Notes: generated from the letters alone by a model not told the origin. A stretch of DNA of 16,202 nt from an uncultured Collinsella sp. (GCA_934654515.1 CAKUGA010000028.1:1-16202); one strand, 5' to 3'; positions 1 to 6,858 are shown, numbered from the stretch's first letter. Made by a program: numbers and translations.

Positions 1-105
1 ACTACCCTTTGGCGACGGCTCACCGAGCGCTTGCGTTTGCGAAAAAGTAGTCAAAAAAGCCCCGTCCCAAAAAGACTACCCTGATTCGTCTGAAAGGAAC
101 CAGCT
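1..105. other. Leader region ahead of the HIT gene
   Basis: No gene is supported. ACTACCCT occurs twice (1-8 and 76-83). A frame is open from position 1 to a TGA at 82-84 but is too short to assign. The promoter of the HIT gene, if local, is not clear. Confidence 0.3.
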
Positions 106-441
106 ATGTGTGATTGCATCTTCTGCAAAATCGCCAACCACGAGATCCCCTCGACCGTTGTCTATGAGGACGACCAGGTCATCGCATTCGATGACCTTAA
201 CCCCCAGGCGCCGGTCCACACGCTCGTGATTCCCAAGAAGCACTACAGCGATATCGCCGACAACGTACCGGCCGAGACCATGGGCGCCATGGCTCACGCC
301 ATCCAGGAGGTCGCCAAGGCCAAGGGCCTGGAGGACGGTTTCCGTATTATCTCCAACAAGGGCGTCAACGCCGGCCAGACCGTTATGCACTTCCACATGC
401 ACGTCCTCGGCGGCAAGAACCTGGGCGAGAACCTCATCTGA
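106..441 (+). CDS. HIT-family (HINT-like) nucleotide hydrolase
   Basis: This 111-residue protein is a histidine-triad hydrolase of the HINT branch; the family hydrolyses AMP-lysine or AMP-N type phosphoramidates and related adenylates in the cytosol. The triad HFHMHV is visible near the C-terminus (His95, His97, His99), with His97 as the expected nucleophile. N-terminal Cys4 and Cys7 (CIFCKI) form the CxxC often seen in bacterial HIT proteins that bind zinc, and the usual FDDLNPQAPVH segment follows at about residues 28-38. Length is normal for the family. The start is set by AAGGA seven bases upstream of the ATG. LysR follows after 41 bp on the same strand, so co-transcription is possible. 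The exact substrate cannot be read from sequence. Confidence 0.95.
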   Translation: MCDCIFCKIANHEIPSTVVYEDDQVIAFDDLNPQAPVHTLVIPKKHYSDIADNVPAETMGAMAHAIQEVAKAKGLEDGFRIISNKGVNAGQTVMHFHMHVLGGKNLGENLI

Positions 442-482
442 GGGCGCGCAGCCCGTCGCCTTGGCTGCCTTTGGAGTAATCT

Positions 483-1373
483 ATGCAGCTTTCTCAACTC
501 GAATACCTTCAAGCGGTAGTGAGCTATGGCGGCGTGCGCAAGGCTGCTCGCGCCGTCCATGTGAGTCCACAGGCCGTTTCGTCGGCAATTAAGAAGTTGG
601 AATCTGAGTATCAGATTGTTTTGCTCGACCGATCGACGGGGGAGGCTGTTTTGTCTCCGGCGGGCAGAGAATTTGCGCGTCGTGCACGCGTGATCCTGGC
701 GCAAGTCGACGATCTCAAAAAGTACGCTCAATCGAGGGACGATGGCGTTTCGCCCGACGGCCACTTTCGTCTTTACGCCCCCTGCCTTCATGGACGGGGG
801 CACCTTTTTGCCGAAAACTGGTATGACTCGTTTGAACGCTTGCATCCTCAGATCCACCTCGATGTGTGGCATCAGCCAACGGCTACATGCTTTGAGTCGC
901 TCATGCTTGGCATTTCGGATGCAGCCATCTCATTTGAAGAGCCCCGGGACAGCGCCCTTTCTTCGAAATGCTTGGGCGAAAAGGAGCTCAAGGTTCTTTC
1001 GTGTCCAGCGGGTCATCAATCTGTGGGTGCCATGACCGTTCATGAGTTACTGGGCGGCAGGCTCGCTGTTCCCATTAATTTGTCACCCTGTCTCAATGCG
1101 ATTAACCAATGCCCTGAAGCCCAACTCGTTAATTTCCGTTTCCGTGATGTCGAATACGGAAGCAGGGCTCAGGCTGAGTTTCTTCAAGCCGGGGGATTGA
1201 TACTGAGCTTGTCAGGCTCTTCTCTCGCATCGGATGGATCAGAAGTGAGCGAGTGTTCCATTGAAGGATCGCGTGACGTAACTCTGCCTATCTACTTTTG
1301 CTATCGGCAAAATGCGTGGACTGATCGACACCAGACAGTTTTCCTTCACCTATTGCGCCATCTCGCTTCGTGA
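483..1373 (+). CDS. LysR-family transcriptional regulator
   Basis: This 296-residue protein has the LysR layout: an N-terminal winged helix-turn-helix (about residues 1-60, including LEYLQAVVSYGGVRKAAR and the recognition-helix stretch VSPQAVSSAIKKLE) joined by a linker helix to a periplasmic-binding-protein-like effector domain (about 90-296). GGAG six bases upstream of the ATG fixes the start. The effector is unknown; the effector domain is divergent and I recognise no specific subfamily. It sits 119 bp ahead of an MFS transporter in the same direction, so the transporter is the natural candidate target. The gene looks less GC-rich, with more T-ending codons, than the acetate kinase genes downstream, which hints at horizontal acquisition together with the transporter. 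Confidence 0.9.
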   Translation: MQLSQLEYLQAVVSYGGVRKAARAVHVSPQAVSSAIKKLESEYQIVLLDRSTGEAVLSPAGREFARRARVILAQVDDLKKYAQSRDDGVSPDGHFRLYAPCLHGRGHLFAENWYDSFERLHPQIHLDVWHQPTATCFESLMLGISDAAISFEEPRDSALSSKCLGEKELKVLSCPAGHQSVGAMTVHELLGGRLAVPINLSPCLNAINQCPEAQLVNFRFRDVEYGSRAQAEFLQAGGLILSLSGSSLASDGSEVSECSIEGSRDVTLPIYFCYRQNAWTDRHQTVFLHLLRHLAS

Positions 1374-1492
1374 GACTATTTGGCATCGTGGCATCAAGTG
1401 AATATTGACGCTTTGCAACGCATGGTTGACGGCTTCGCCCTCATACTTTTCAACGATTTTGCTTTGGATTATTGGCTCTTGGAGGGCGGAGC

Positions 1493-2653
1493 ATGAAAAA
1501 CCATACGGTTTTGCTTTATATGACGTTCGTTTTCCTGTCGAACTTCAGCACTATTCTGTATTTTCTGACGGTTTACCTTGAGTTTGTCGGCTTCTCGATG
1601 GTGGCGATATCCAGCATGATGATTGCCTACCAAGTGAGCAAGTTCATTCTGGAGGTTCCTACTGGCTATATTGCTGACAGGTTTGGGCGAAAGGCGAGCG
1701 GCCTTGTTGGCATCGTGGGAATGCTTGGGTACTACGCTGCTCTGCTCCTCGTCCGGTCTCCTTTGCTTTTAATCGGCGCGTTTGCTCTCAAAGGTTTTGC
1801 CGTTGCATGCGTGAGCGGATCCATCGAAGCGATTTACATCGATAGCGTTTCTCAGGACCAGCTCGTGGGACTTAATGTCGTTGAGCGATTTGTCTTCTAT
1901 GCGTCTTATGCCCTCTCCGCTTGTGTGGGCGGTTTCATTTCGTCCGCTGACGCGTATCTCATTGGGCTTTCGGTCGATATCATTGCAATGGTGCTGACAT
2001 TGGTTGTCGTTGTCTGCATTCCTGAGATACGAAGAGGGGGCACTGCGGCGACACCTGAGCGTGGAATTAGCCCGCAGATGATCGGTGCCGCTATTGCGGG
2101 TGATAGCATTCTTCGCTCAGCGTTCATCATGGACTGTTCTCAGGCATTTGCTTTCGTCGCTCTGGAAGGCTTTTTCTCACTGCTGCTTGCGGGTCGCGGA
2201 ATGAATGCCGTCGCTTCGGGTGTGACCATTGCGGTCCAGCTCTTTGCCTCCGCCTCCATAGGGTTTATTGTGCCTAGTGTGATTACTCGTGTCGACAAGG
2301 GCCATTTTGCGCGCATTTGCGGCATAGCGCGTCTTTGCCTAACCGCTTTGTTTTTGATCCCCCTTACTCCAGCCTATTTATTGCCTGTGTTTTATGTGCT
2401 GCAGACGGTTGCTTACGCGTTGTTTGCCCCAATCAAATACTCAGTTTTTCAAAATGCTGCCGATTCATCGATGCGCTGTTCACTGATTTCGGTTCAAAGC
2501 CAGATGGTGGCGGTGGGCGCCGTTCTTTTCTATCTGCTCAATGCTGTGTTGAGTAGCGTTGTGGGTATTCGGGTTGTGCTGCTTGTTGCGCTTGGGATTT
2601 CTTCTCTGGCGTATGTCCCCGCGCTATTTCGCCTTACAAGTCAAAGGTCATGA
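1493..2653 (+). CDS. Major facilitator superfamily transporter (putative drug/metabolite exporter)
   Basis: This 386-residue, very hydrophobic protein has alternating apolar segments consistent with 12 transmembrane helices. The MFS loop 2-3 signature is present as GYIADRFGRKASG, and SGSIEAIYIDSV after helix 4 matches the pattern seen in a group of MFS drug-efflux-like carriers (SGxxEAxxxDS). A TTG codon at 1472 extends the frame by 7 residues, but GGAGG lies inside that extension, seven bases before the ATG at 1493, so 1493 is chosen. It follows the LysR regulator and its transcript probably ends at the hairpin at 2687-2720. Substrate is unknown: an antibiotic, bile or sugar-derived compound are all possible. 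Base composition resembles the LysR gene more than the downstream fermentation genes. Confidence 0.9.
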   Translation: MKNHTVLLYMTFVFLSNFSTILYFLTVYLEFVGFSMVAISSMMIAYQVSKFILEVPTGYIADRFGRKASGLVGIVGMLGYYAALLLVRSPLLLIGAFALKGFAVACVSGSIEAIYIDSVSQDQLVGLNVVERFVFYASYALSACVGGFISSADAYLIGLSVDIIAMVLTLVVVVCIPEIRRGGTAATPERGISPQMIGAAIAGDSILRSAFIMDCSQAFAFVALEGFFSLLLAGRGMNAVASGVTIAVQLFASASIGFIVPSVITRVDKGHFARICGIARLCLTALFLIPLTPAYLLPVFYVLQTVAYALFAPIKYSVFQNAADSSMRCSLISVQSQMVAVGAVLFYLLNAVLSSVVGIRVVLLVALGISSLAYVPALFRLTSQRS

Positions 2654-2686
2654 GCAACCAGGCATCGATAACTTATATATCAACGC

Positions 2687-2720
2687 AATAAACCCGAGCG
2701 CGAGGGCGTTTGGGTTTATT
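2687..2720 (+). terminator. Hairpin after the MFS gene / in the ackA1 leader
   Basis: AATAAACCCGAGCGC pairs with GCGTTTGGGTTTATT around a GAGG loop, giving 15 consecutive pairs including two G-T wobbles. It begins 33 nt after the MFS stop and ends 53 nt before the ackA1 start. The T-rich 3' side (TTTATTATT) fits a Rho-independent terminator for the MFS gene, and the A-rich 5' side would let it work in both directions. A similar palindrome lies in the pta leader (6679-6701), so a regulatory role is also possible. Confidence 0.7.
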
Positions 2721-2773
2721 ATTGAAGCGTATGTAACCTGGCGGCGCCACACCGCCTGTTAGTAGGGAGACAC

Positions 2774-3952
2774 ATGAACGTTCTGGTCGTCAACGCAGGA
2801 TCTTCGACCCTTAAGTATCAGGTCATCGATACCAAGTCCCACAAGGTGTCCGCAAAAGGCTCCTGCGAGCGCGTCTGCTTTACCGGCGGTACCTTCACCC
2901 ACGCTGCCAACGGCTCCAAGAAGGTGACCGAGAATATCGAGTTCCCCGACCACAAGGTCGCCATCGAGGTCGTCCTGAAGGACCTCGAGGCCAACGGCGT
3001 CAAGATCGAGGGCATCGGCCACCGCATCGTTCAGGGCGGTTGGTACTTTGGCGATTCCTCCCTCGTCGACGAGGACGTTCTTGCCAAGATCCGCGAGGTC
3101 GCCCCGCTCGCCCCGCTGCACAACAACCCCGAGGCCAACGTTATCGAGTTCTGCCTGGAGCAGTATCCCGACCTGCCCAACGTCACGGTCTACGACACCG
3201 CTTTCCACTTCAACATGCCCGAGGTCGCCAAGACCTACGCCCTGCCCAAGGACGTCTGCGACAAACTGCACATCCGTAAGTACGGCGCCCACGGCACCAG
3301 CTACCGCTACATCTCCAAGAAGGTTGCCGAGATGACCAACGGCGAGGCCCGCAAGGTCGTCGTGTGCCACATCGGCTCTGGCGCTTCCCTGTGCGCTATC
3401 GAGGACGGCAAGTGCATGGACACCACCATGGGCCTTACCCCGCTCGACGGCGTCATGATGGGCACCCGCTGCGGTTCCATCGACCCGGCTACCGTGTGCT
3501 ACCTGCAGCGCGAGGGTGGCTACACCTTCGACGAGGTTGACGAGATGATGAACAAGAAGTCCGGCCTCATGGCTGTGACCGGCGGCAAGACCAACGACTG
3601 CCGCAACGTCGAGGAGCTCGCCGCTGCTGGCGATCCCGAGGCTCAGCTCGCCTTCGATATGTTTGTCTACAAGATTGCCGCCAAGGCCGCCGAGATGGCA
3701 ACCTCCATGTGCGGCATGGACACGCTCGTCTTCACCGCCGGCATCGGCGAGCACGCTCCGGCTGTTCGCGCCGGCGTGGCCGACCGTCTGGCCTTTATGG
3801 GCGTCAAGATGGATCACGCCCGCAACGCCCTGCGTGGCGACGGCGCTTGGTGCCTGTCCGCCAAGGATTCCAAGGTCAAGATCTTCGTCATCCCCACGGA
3901 CGAGGAGTTCATGATCGCTTCCGACGTCGAACGCATCGTCAACGGCAAGTAA
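2774..3952 (+). CDS. ackA: Acetate kinase, first tandem copy
   Basis: This enzyme transfers phosphate between acetyl-phosphate and ADP, giving acetate and ATP, the last step of acetate fermentation in the cytosol. The 392-residue length is typical. Visible family motifs are N7 in VVNAGSSTLKY, R84 in GHRIVQGG, H116, D141 in YDTAFH, H173 in GAHGTS, H199 in CHIGSGAS, R232 in GTRCGSIDP, FTAGIGEH near 320-327 and PTDEE near 374-378. Two positions differ from the usual pattern: the second His of HGTSH is Tyr177, and the Asn of HLGNG is Ser202. The second copy downstream keeps both consensus residues. The RBS is AGGGAG six bases before the ATG. A terminator follows directly, so this copy is probably transcribed separately from its paralogue. 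The acetate kinase fold is certain; whether activity is full or altered is open. Confidence 0.95.
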   Translation: MNVLVVNAGSSTLKYQVIDTKSHKVSAKGSCERVCFTGGTFTHAANGSKKVTENIEFPDHKVAIEVVLKDLEANGVKIEGIGHRIVQGGWYFGDSSLVDEDVLAKIREVAPLAPLHNNPEANVIEFCLEQYPDLPNVTVYDTAFHFNMPEVAKTYALPKDVCDKLHIRKYGAHGTSYRYISKKVAEMTNGEARKVVVCHIGSGASLCAIEDGKCMDTTMGLTPLDGVMMGTRCGSIDPATVCYLQREGGYTFDEVDEMMNKKSGLMAVTGGKTNDCRNVEELAAAGDPEAQLAFDMFVYKIAAKAAEMATSMCGMDTLVFTAGIGEHAPAVRAGVADRLAFMGVKMDHARNALRGDGAWCLSAKDSKVKIFVIPTDEEFMIASDVERIVNGK

Positions 3953-3966
3953 TTGATGCAAGGGGA

Positions 3967-4003
3967 GGGGACTGGATGGCCTTGTGCCGTTCAGCCCCCT
4001 TTT
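3967..4003 (+). terminator. Rho-independent terminator of ackA1
   Basis: GGGG-A-CTGGATGGC pairs with GCCGTTCAGCCCC around the loop CTTGT: 13 pairs with one bulged A (position 3971) and two G-T wobbles, followed by TTTTAT. It starts 14 nt after the ackA1 stop and separates the two acetate kinase genes. Confidence 0.8.
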
Positions 4004-4059
4004 ATGCGCTTTGGGCGAAGAGTTTAATAGATATTTATTGAATTCTGATAACTTCTTAT

Positions 4060-4078
4060 TAAGGATACGGCCGCCTTA
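4060..4078 (+). promoter_or_regulatory. Small palindrome in the ackA2 leader
   Basis: TAAGG and CCTTA form a short inverted repeat around a CGGCCG-containing loop, ending 38 nt before the ackA2 ATG. The region just upstream (about 4020-4060) is much more AT-rich than its surroundings and is the likely promoter zone for ackA2. I could not pick a convincing -35/-10 pair: TTGAAT near 4039 has no well-spaced partner. Confidence 0.3.
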
Positions 4079-4116
4079 TGGGTTTGCCGACCGTACTGTA
4101 ATCACGAAGGAGTCTC

Positions 4117-5295
4117 ATGAACGTACTTGTTGTCAACGCCGGCAGCTCGAGCCTTAAATATCAGCTTTTGGACACCGATACCCGCGAGGTTTTCGCCAAG
4201 GGCAACTGCGAGCGTATCGGCTCGGAGATGGGCATCTTTGGCCACTCCGAGAACGGTGGCGCCAAGCAGACCGAGGAGATTCCCTTCCCCGACCATCGCT
4301 CTGCCATTGCGCGCGTGCTCGAGGAGCTCGAGAAGACCGACTTTACGATCGACGGCATCGGCCACCGTATCGTTCAGGGCGGCTGGTACTTCGATGATTC
4401 CGCGGTCGTCGACGATGAGGTCATGGCCAAGATCCTTGAGGTGGCGCCGCTTGCCCCGCTGCACAACTACGGCGAGGCCGCAGCAATTGAGTATTGCCGC
4501 GAGAAGTATCCGGAGCTGCCCAACGTGGCTGTTTTCGATACGTCGTTCCACATGACCATGCCCGAGGTCGCCTACACCTATGCGCTGCCCAAGGACGTAT
4601 GCGACAAGTACCACGTGCGCAAGTACGGCGCCCACGGCACGAGCCACCGTTACGAGTGGATGATGGCCAAGGAGATTTTGGGCACGCGCTGCCACCGTCT
4701 GCTTTCGTGTCATCTGGGCAACGGCGCTTCGCTCGCCGCTATCGAAGACGGTGTGTGCCGCGATACCACGATGGGCCTCACGCCGCTCGACGGCCTGATG
4801 ATGGGCACCCGTTGCGGTTCCATCGACCCGGCCACCGTGTGCTACCTGCAGCGCGAGGGCGGCTACAGCTACCAGGAAGTCGACGACATGATGAACAAGC
4901 AGTCCGGTCTGCTTGCCATCTCGGGCATTTCCAACGACGCCCGCGACATCCGCACGCGCGCCTCCGAGGGCGACGAGCGCTGCCTGCTCGCCTTCGATAT
5001 GTTCGCCTACAAGGCCATGCAGCAGGCAGGTTCCATGATTGCCTCCATGGCGGGCGTGGACACCATTACCTTTACCGCCGGCATCGGCGAGAACGATTGG
5101 TCGATCCGTAAGGCCTTCTGCGACTGCTTTGAGTGGCTGGGCGTGCGCATCGACAACAACAAGAACCGCGAGGCCGTGGGCAACGGCCCGCAGGTCATCA
5201 GCGCCGCCGGTTCCGCCGTCACGGTCATGGTCATCCCCACCGACGAGGAATACATGATCGCCCACGACGTCGAGCGCCTGACCGCGAATAACTAG
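4117..5295 (+). CDS. ackA: Acetate kinase, second tandem copy
   Basis: This second 392-residue acetate kinase starts with the same MNVLVVNAGSS and aligns with the first copy without gaps over roughly the first 270 residues. Here the active-site motifs are the usual ones: N7, R84, H116, D141, GAHGTSH (H173, H177), CHLGNGAS (H199, N202), R232 in GTRCGSIDP, TAGIGEN near 320-326 and PTDEE near 374-378. The RBS is AAGGAG seven bases before the ATG. It is bounded by the ackA1 terminator upstream and its own strong hairpin downstream, so it is likely a single-gene transcript. The high similarity and head-to-tail order point to a tandem duplication followed by divergence. It converges on pta, which makes its substrate acetyl-phosphate. 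Confidence 0.95.
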   Translation: MNVLVVNAGSSSLKYQLLDTDTREVFAKGNCERIGSEMGIFGHSENGGAKQTEEIPFPDHRSAIARVLEELEKTDFTIDGIGHRIVQGGWYFDDSAVVDDEVMAKILEVAPLAPLHNYGEAAAIEYCREKYPELPNVAVFDTSFHMTMPEVAYTYALPKDVCDKYHVRKYGAHGTSHRYEWMMAKEILGTRCHRLLSCHLGNGASLAAIEDGVCRDTTMGLTPLDGLMMGTRCGSIDPATVCYLQREGGYSYQEVDDMMNKQSGLLAISGISNDARDIRTRASEGDERCLLAFDMFAYKAMQQAGSMIASMAGVDTITFTAGIGENDWSIRKAFCDCFEWLGVRIDNNKNREAVGNGPQVISAAGSAVTVMVIPTDEEYMIAHDVERLTANN

Positions 5296-5317
5296 TGCGT
5301 TCGCTTGCGATTGAACG

Positions 5318-5353
5318 AAAGGCCTCCTGAGCAGCAGCTCAGGAGGCCTTTTT
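5318..5353 (+). terminator. Strong Rho-independent terminator of ackA2
   Basis: AAAGGCCTCCTGAGC pairs perfectly (15 bp) with GCTCAGGAGGCCTTT around the loop AGCA, ending in TTTTT. It lies 22 nt after the ackA2 stop. Its A/T symmetry would let it act on the opposite strand as well. Confidence 0.92.
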
Positions 5354-5516
5354 GCTAGCAGGCGGAAATTCCAGTCCCAAAGTGATCATCATCAGTAACG
5401 CCTGCGCTCCCAGCAACGACACCCATCCATTCAGATTCTCAGCTCCAGCTCGTAGCCAAGCCGCCGTCCACCCCAGATCCCCTGAATGCCACGTGACGGT
5501 AGAAGGCCGTACGGGC
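5354..5516. other. Gene-free stretch between ackA2 and the pta-side palindrome
   Basis: I see no supported gene here. On the minus strand there is one open frame of fewer than 60 codons containing a short hydrophobic run, but it has no start codon with a ribosome site and ends inside the ackA2 terminator. CCCCTGAA occurs at 5479-5486 and recurs in the palindrome arm at 5519-5526. The stretch could be a decayed gene or an insertion remnant. Confidence 0.4.
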
Positions 5517-5615
5517 TAACCCCTGAAAACATTCCGCACCAGAAACGCCCCCGTTCGTAGCTCCGAAGGAGCAGAACGGGGGCGTTTCATTGGTCGAGGA
5601 CGTTTTCAGGGGTTA
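5517..5615 (-). repeat. Nested palindrome downstream of pta (terminator core plus distant outer arms)
   Basis: The outer arms TAACCCCTGAAAAC (5517-5530) and GTTTTCAGGGGTTA (5602-5615) are perfect 14-bp inverted repeats. Inside them, GAAACGCCCCCGTTC (5542-5556) pairs perfectly with GAACGGGGGCGTTTC (5574-5588), and inside that GCTCC pairs with GGAGC around GAA. All levels share one centre near 5565. GGG and CCC extend the outer arms past one bulged C. It starts 30 nt beyond the pta stop, so the core is the likely pta terminator, although there is no long T tract. The outer arms are more than a terminator needs. Confidence 0.8.
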
Positions 5616-5645
5616 CCCTGTGCGGTCTTCGGGCGAGTATGTACG

Positions 5646-6626
5646 CTACTCAGCCATCTGAGCTTGGACGGCGGTGATGGCCACGACACCCACGATGTCG
5701 TCGGCAGAGCAGCCGCGCGAAAGGTCATTGACCGGCTTGGCGATGCCCTGCAGGATGGGGCCGTAGGCGTCGGCGCCGGCGAAGCGCTGGACCAACTTGT
5801 AGCCGATGTTACCGGCCTCGAGGTCGGGGAACACGAGCACGTTGGCCTTGCCGGCGACAGAGGAGCCGGGAGCCTTGAGCTGGGCGACGGTGGGGACGAT
5901 AGCGGCATCGAGCTGCAGGTCGCCATCGATGGCGAGCTCGGGAGCCTTCTCCTTGCAGAACTTCACGGCCTCCTGGACCTTCTTGGCGACCTCGCCGCCG
6001 GCGGAGCCCATGGTGGAGTAGGAGAGCATGGCCACGTGCGGCTCAACGTTGCCCATGAAGGTGGACCAGGAGTGGGCCGAGGCGATGGCGATCTCGGAGA
6101 GTTCGTCAGAGGACGGGTTGATGTTGAGGCCGCAGTCGGCGAAGATCAGCGTGCCGTCGGTGCCAAACTGCGGGGTGTCGGTGCACATCACGAAGAAGGC
6201 CGAGACCAGCTTGGTGCCCGGGGCGGTCTTGAGGATCTGCAGCGCGGGGCGCAGAGTGTCGGCGGTGGAGTGGCAGGCGCCGGAGACCAGACCGTCGGCA
6301 TCGCCCATCTTGACCATCATGGTGCCAAAGTAGGTGGCATCCATCACCTGGGCGCGAGCCTGCTCGATGGTGACGCCCTTCTTAGCGCGGAGCTCGGCAA
6401 ACTTCTGCGCGTACTCCTCGTGCTTCTCGGCGTTGCGCGGGTCGATGACGGTGGCGCCGGGAACGTTGATGTCATCAGGATTGCCCAGGATGACGATGTT
6501 GGCCAGGCCCTCTTCGATGATCTTGTTCGCCGCGACGATGGTGCGCGGGTCCTCGCCCTCGGGCAGGACGATGGTCTTAAGGTCGGCCTTGGCGGCAGAC
6601 TTCATACGGTTTAGGAAATCGCTCAT
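5646..6626 (-). CDS. pta: Phosphate acetyltransferase
   Basis: This enzyme interconverts acetyl-CoA plus phosphate with acetyl-phosphate plus CoA and feeds the two acetate kinases. At 326 residues it is the short single-domain form, without the regulatory N-terminal extension of the enterobacterial enzyme. Family blocks are clear: KTIVLPEGEDPRT near the N-terminus, GACHSTADTLRPALQ, FADCGLNINPS, MLSYSTMGSAGG, LQLDAAIVP, VFPDLEAGNIGYK and the C-terminal GVVAITAVQAQ. AAGGAG four bases before the ATG fixes the start. Unlike the common pta-ackA operon, it is on the opposite strand and convergent with ackA2. Its leader carries a terminator-like hairpin (6679-6701) and a probable -10 box (6754-6759), so attenuation is possible. 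Confidence 0.96.
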   Translation of the reverse strand: MSDFLNRMKSAAKADLKTIVLPEGEDPRTIVAANKIIEEGLANIVILGNPDDINVPGATVIDPRNAEKHEEYAQKFAELRAKKGVTIEQARAQVMDATYFGTMMVKMGDADGLVSGACHSTADTLRPALQILKTAPGTKLVSAFFVMCTDTPQFGTDGTLIFADCGLNINPSSDELSEIAIASAHSWSTFMGNVEPHVAMLSYSTMGSAGGEVAKKVQEAVKFCKEKAPELAIDGDLQLDAAIVPTVAQLKAPGSSVAGKANVLVFPDLEAGNIGYKLVQRFAGADAYGPILQGIAKPVNDLSRGCSADDIVGVVAITAVQAQMAE

Positions 6627-6678
6627 GTTACTCCTTACAAGCGTTTCGCTAAGCTCCAGGCACCCGGCTGTTCACGAA

Positions 6679-6701
6679 TAAACCCGCTGCTAGCGGGTTT
6701 A
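6679..6701 (-). promoter_or_regulatory. Terminator-like hairpin in the pta leader (possible attenuator)
   Basis: TAAACCCGCT and AGCGGGTTTA form a perfect 10-bp stem with a GCT loop. Read on the pta strand the stem is followed by a T-rich tail (TTTATTCG). The structure lies 52 nt ahead of the pta start and downstream of its probable promoter, with no other gene to terminate. It shares AATAAACCCG and GGGTTTA with the hairpin 53 nt ahead of ackA1. It could be a transcriptional attenuator or a protein-binding operator. Confidence 0.5.
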
Positions 6702-6753
6702 CCTTTCAATTATGTTCGCCGCGGTGCTTGAGCTTTCCTTGTGTGGCAAGCTC

Positions 6754-6779
6754 ATTATAGGACGCATTAGCGCTATAAT
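6754..6779. promoter_or_regulatory. Back-to-back -10 boxes of the pta and glf promoters
   Basis: ATTATA at 6754-6759 reads TATAAT on the minus strand (towards pta), and TATAAT at 6774-6779 faces glf. Together they form the inverted repeat ATTATAG...CTATAAT. The -35 elements are poor for both, which suggests activator dependence or a relaxed -35. GAGCTT/AAGCTC (6730-6735 and 6748-6753) is a further inverted repeat beside the minus-strand box and might be an operator. Transcripts would carry leaders of roughly 120 nt (pta) and 75 nt (glf). Confidence 0.45.
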
Positions 6780-6814
6780 CGCTCTGATAAATATGTCTCG
6801 ACGTATGTTCGAGA

Positions 6815-6853
6815 AAAAGCCCAGTTAAAAAGCGTGTGGCTTTTGACAAGGAG
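6815..6853 (+). promoter_or_regulatory. glf leader with alternative hairpins next to the ribosome site
   Basis: GGCTTTT (6838-6844) can pair with AAAAGCC (6815-6821), or its GCTTTT part can pair with AAAAGC (6828-6833). The two pairings exclude each other. The ribosome site AAGGAG (6848-6853) follows by three bases, and the glf ATG is at 6859. A further short stem, TCTCG/CGAGA, lies at 6796-6814. A regulatory function is inferred only from position. Confidence 0.3.
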
Positions 6854-6858
6854 TATCG

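Noticed and set aside
1..84. Open frame running from the window edge to a TGA at 82-84, as the 3' end of an upstream gene
   Set aside because: The translation is short, basic and unrecognisable; there is no way to confirm it from within the window.
1425..1480. TTGACG elements ahead of the MFS gene as a promoter
   Set aside because: TTGACG occurs twice here but neither has a credible -10 at 16-18 bp.
2759..5265. Long minus-strand open frames opposite both acetate kinase genes (2759-3961 and 4102-5265)
   Set aside because: They are antisense shadows produced by GC-rich codon structure; their products are low-complexity (Val/Leu/Gly/Asp/His-rich) and the plus-strand genes are unmistakable.
5445..5493. 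WhiB-like GxWGG motif in a minus-strand translation of the ackA2-pta gap
   Set aside because: Only a few residues match, there are no iron-sulphur cysteines, no start codon, and a stop follows shortly.
5664..6614. Plus-strand open frame opposite pta
   Set aside because: Antisense shadow with low-complexity product and no ribosome site; pta is certain on the other strand.
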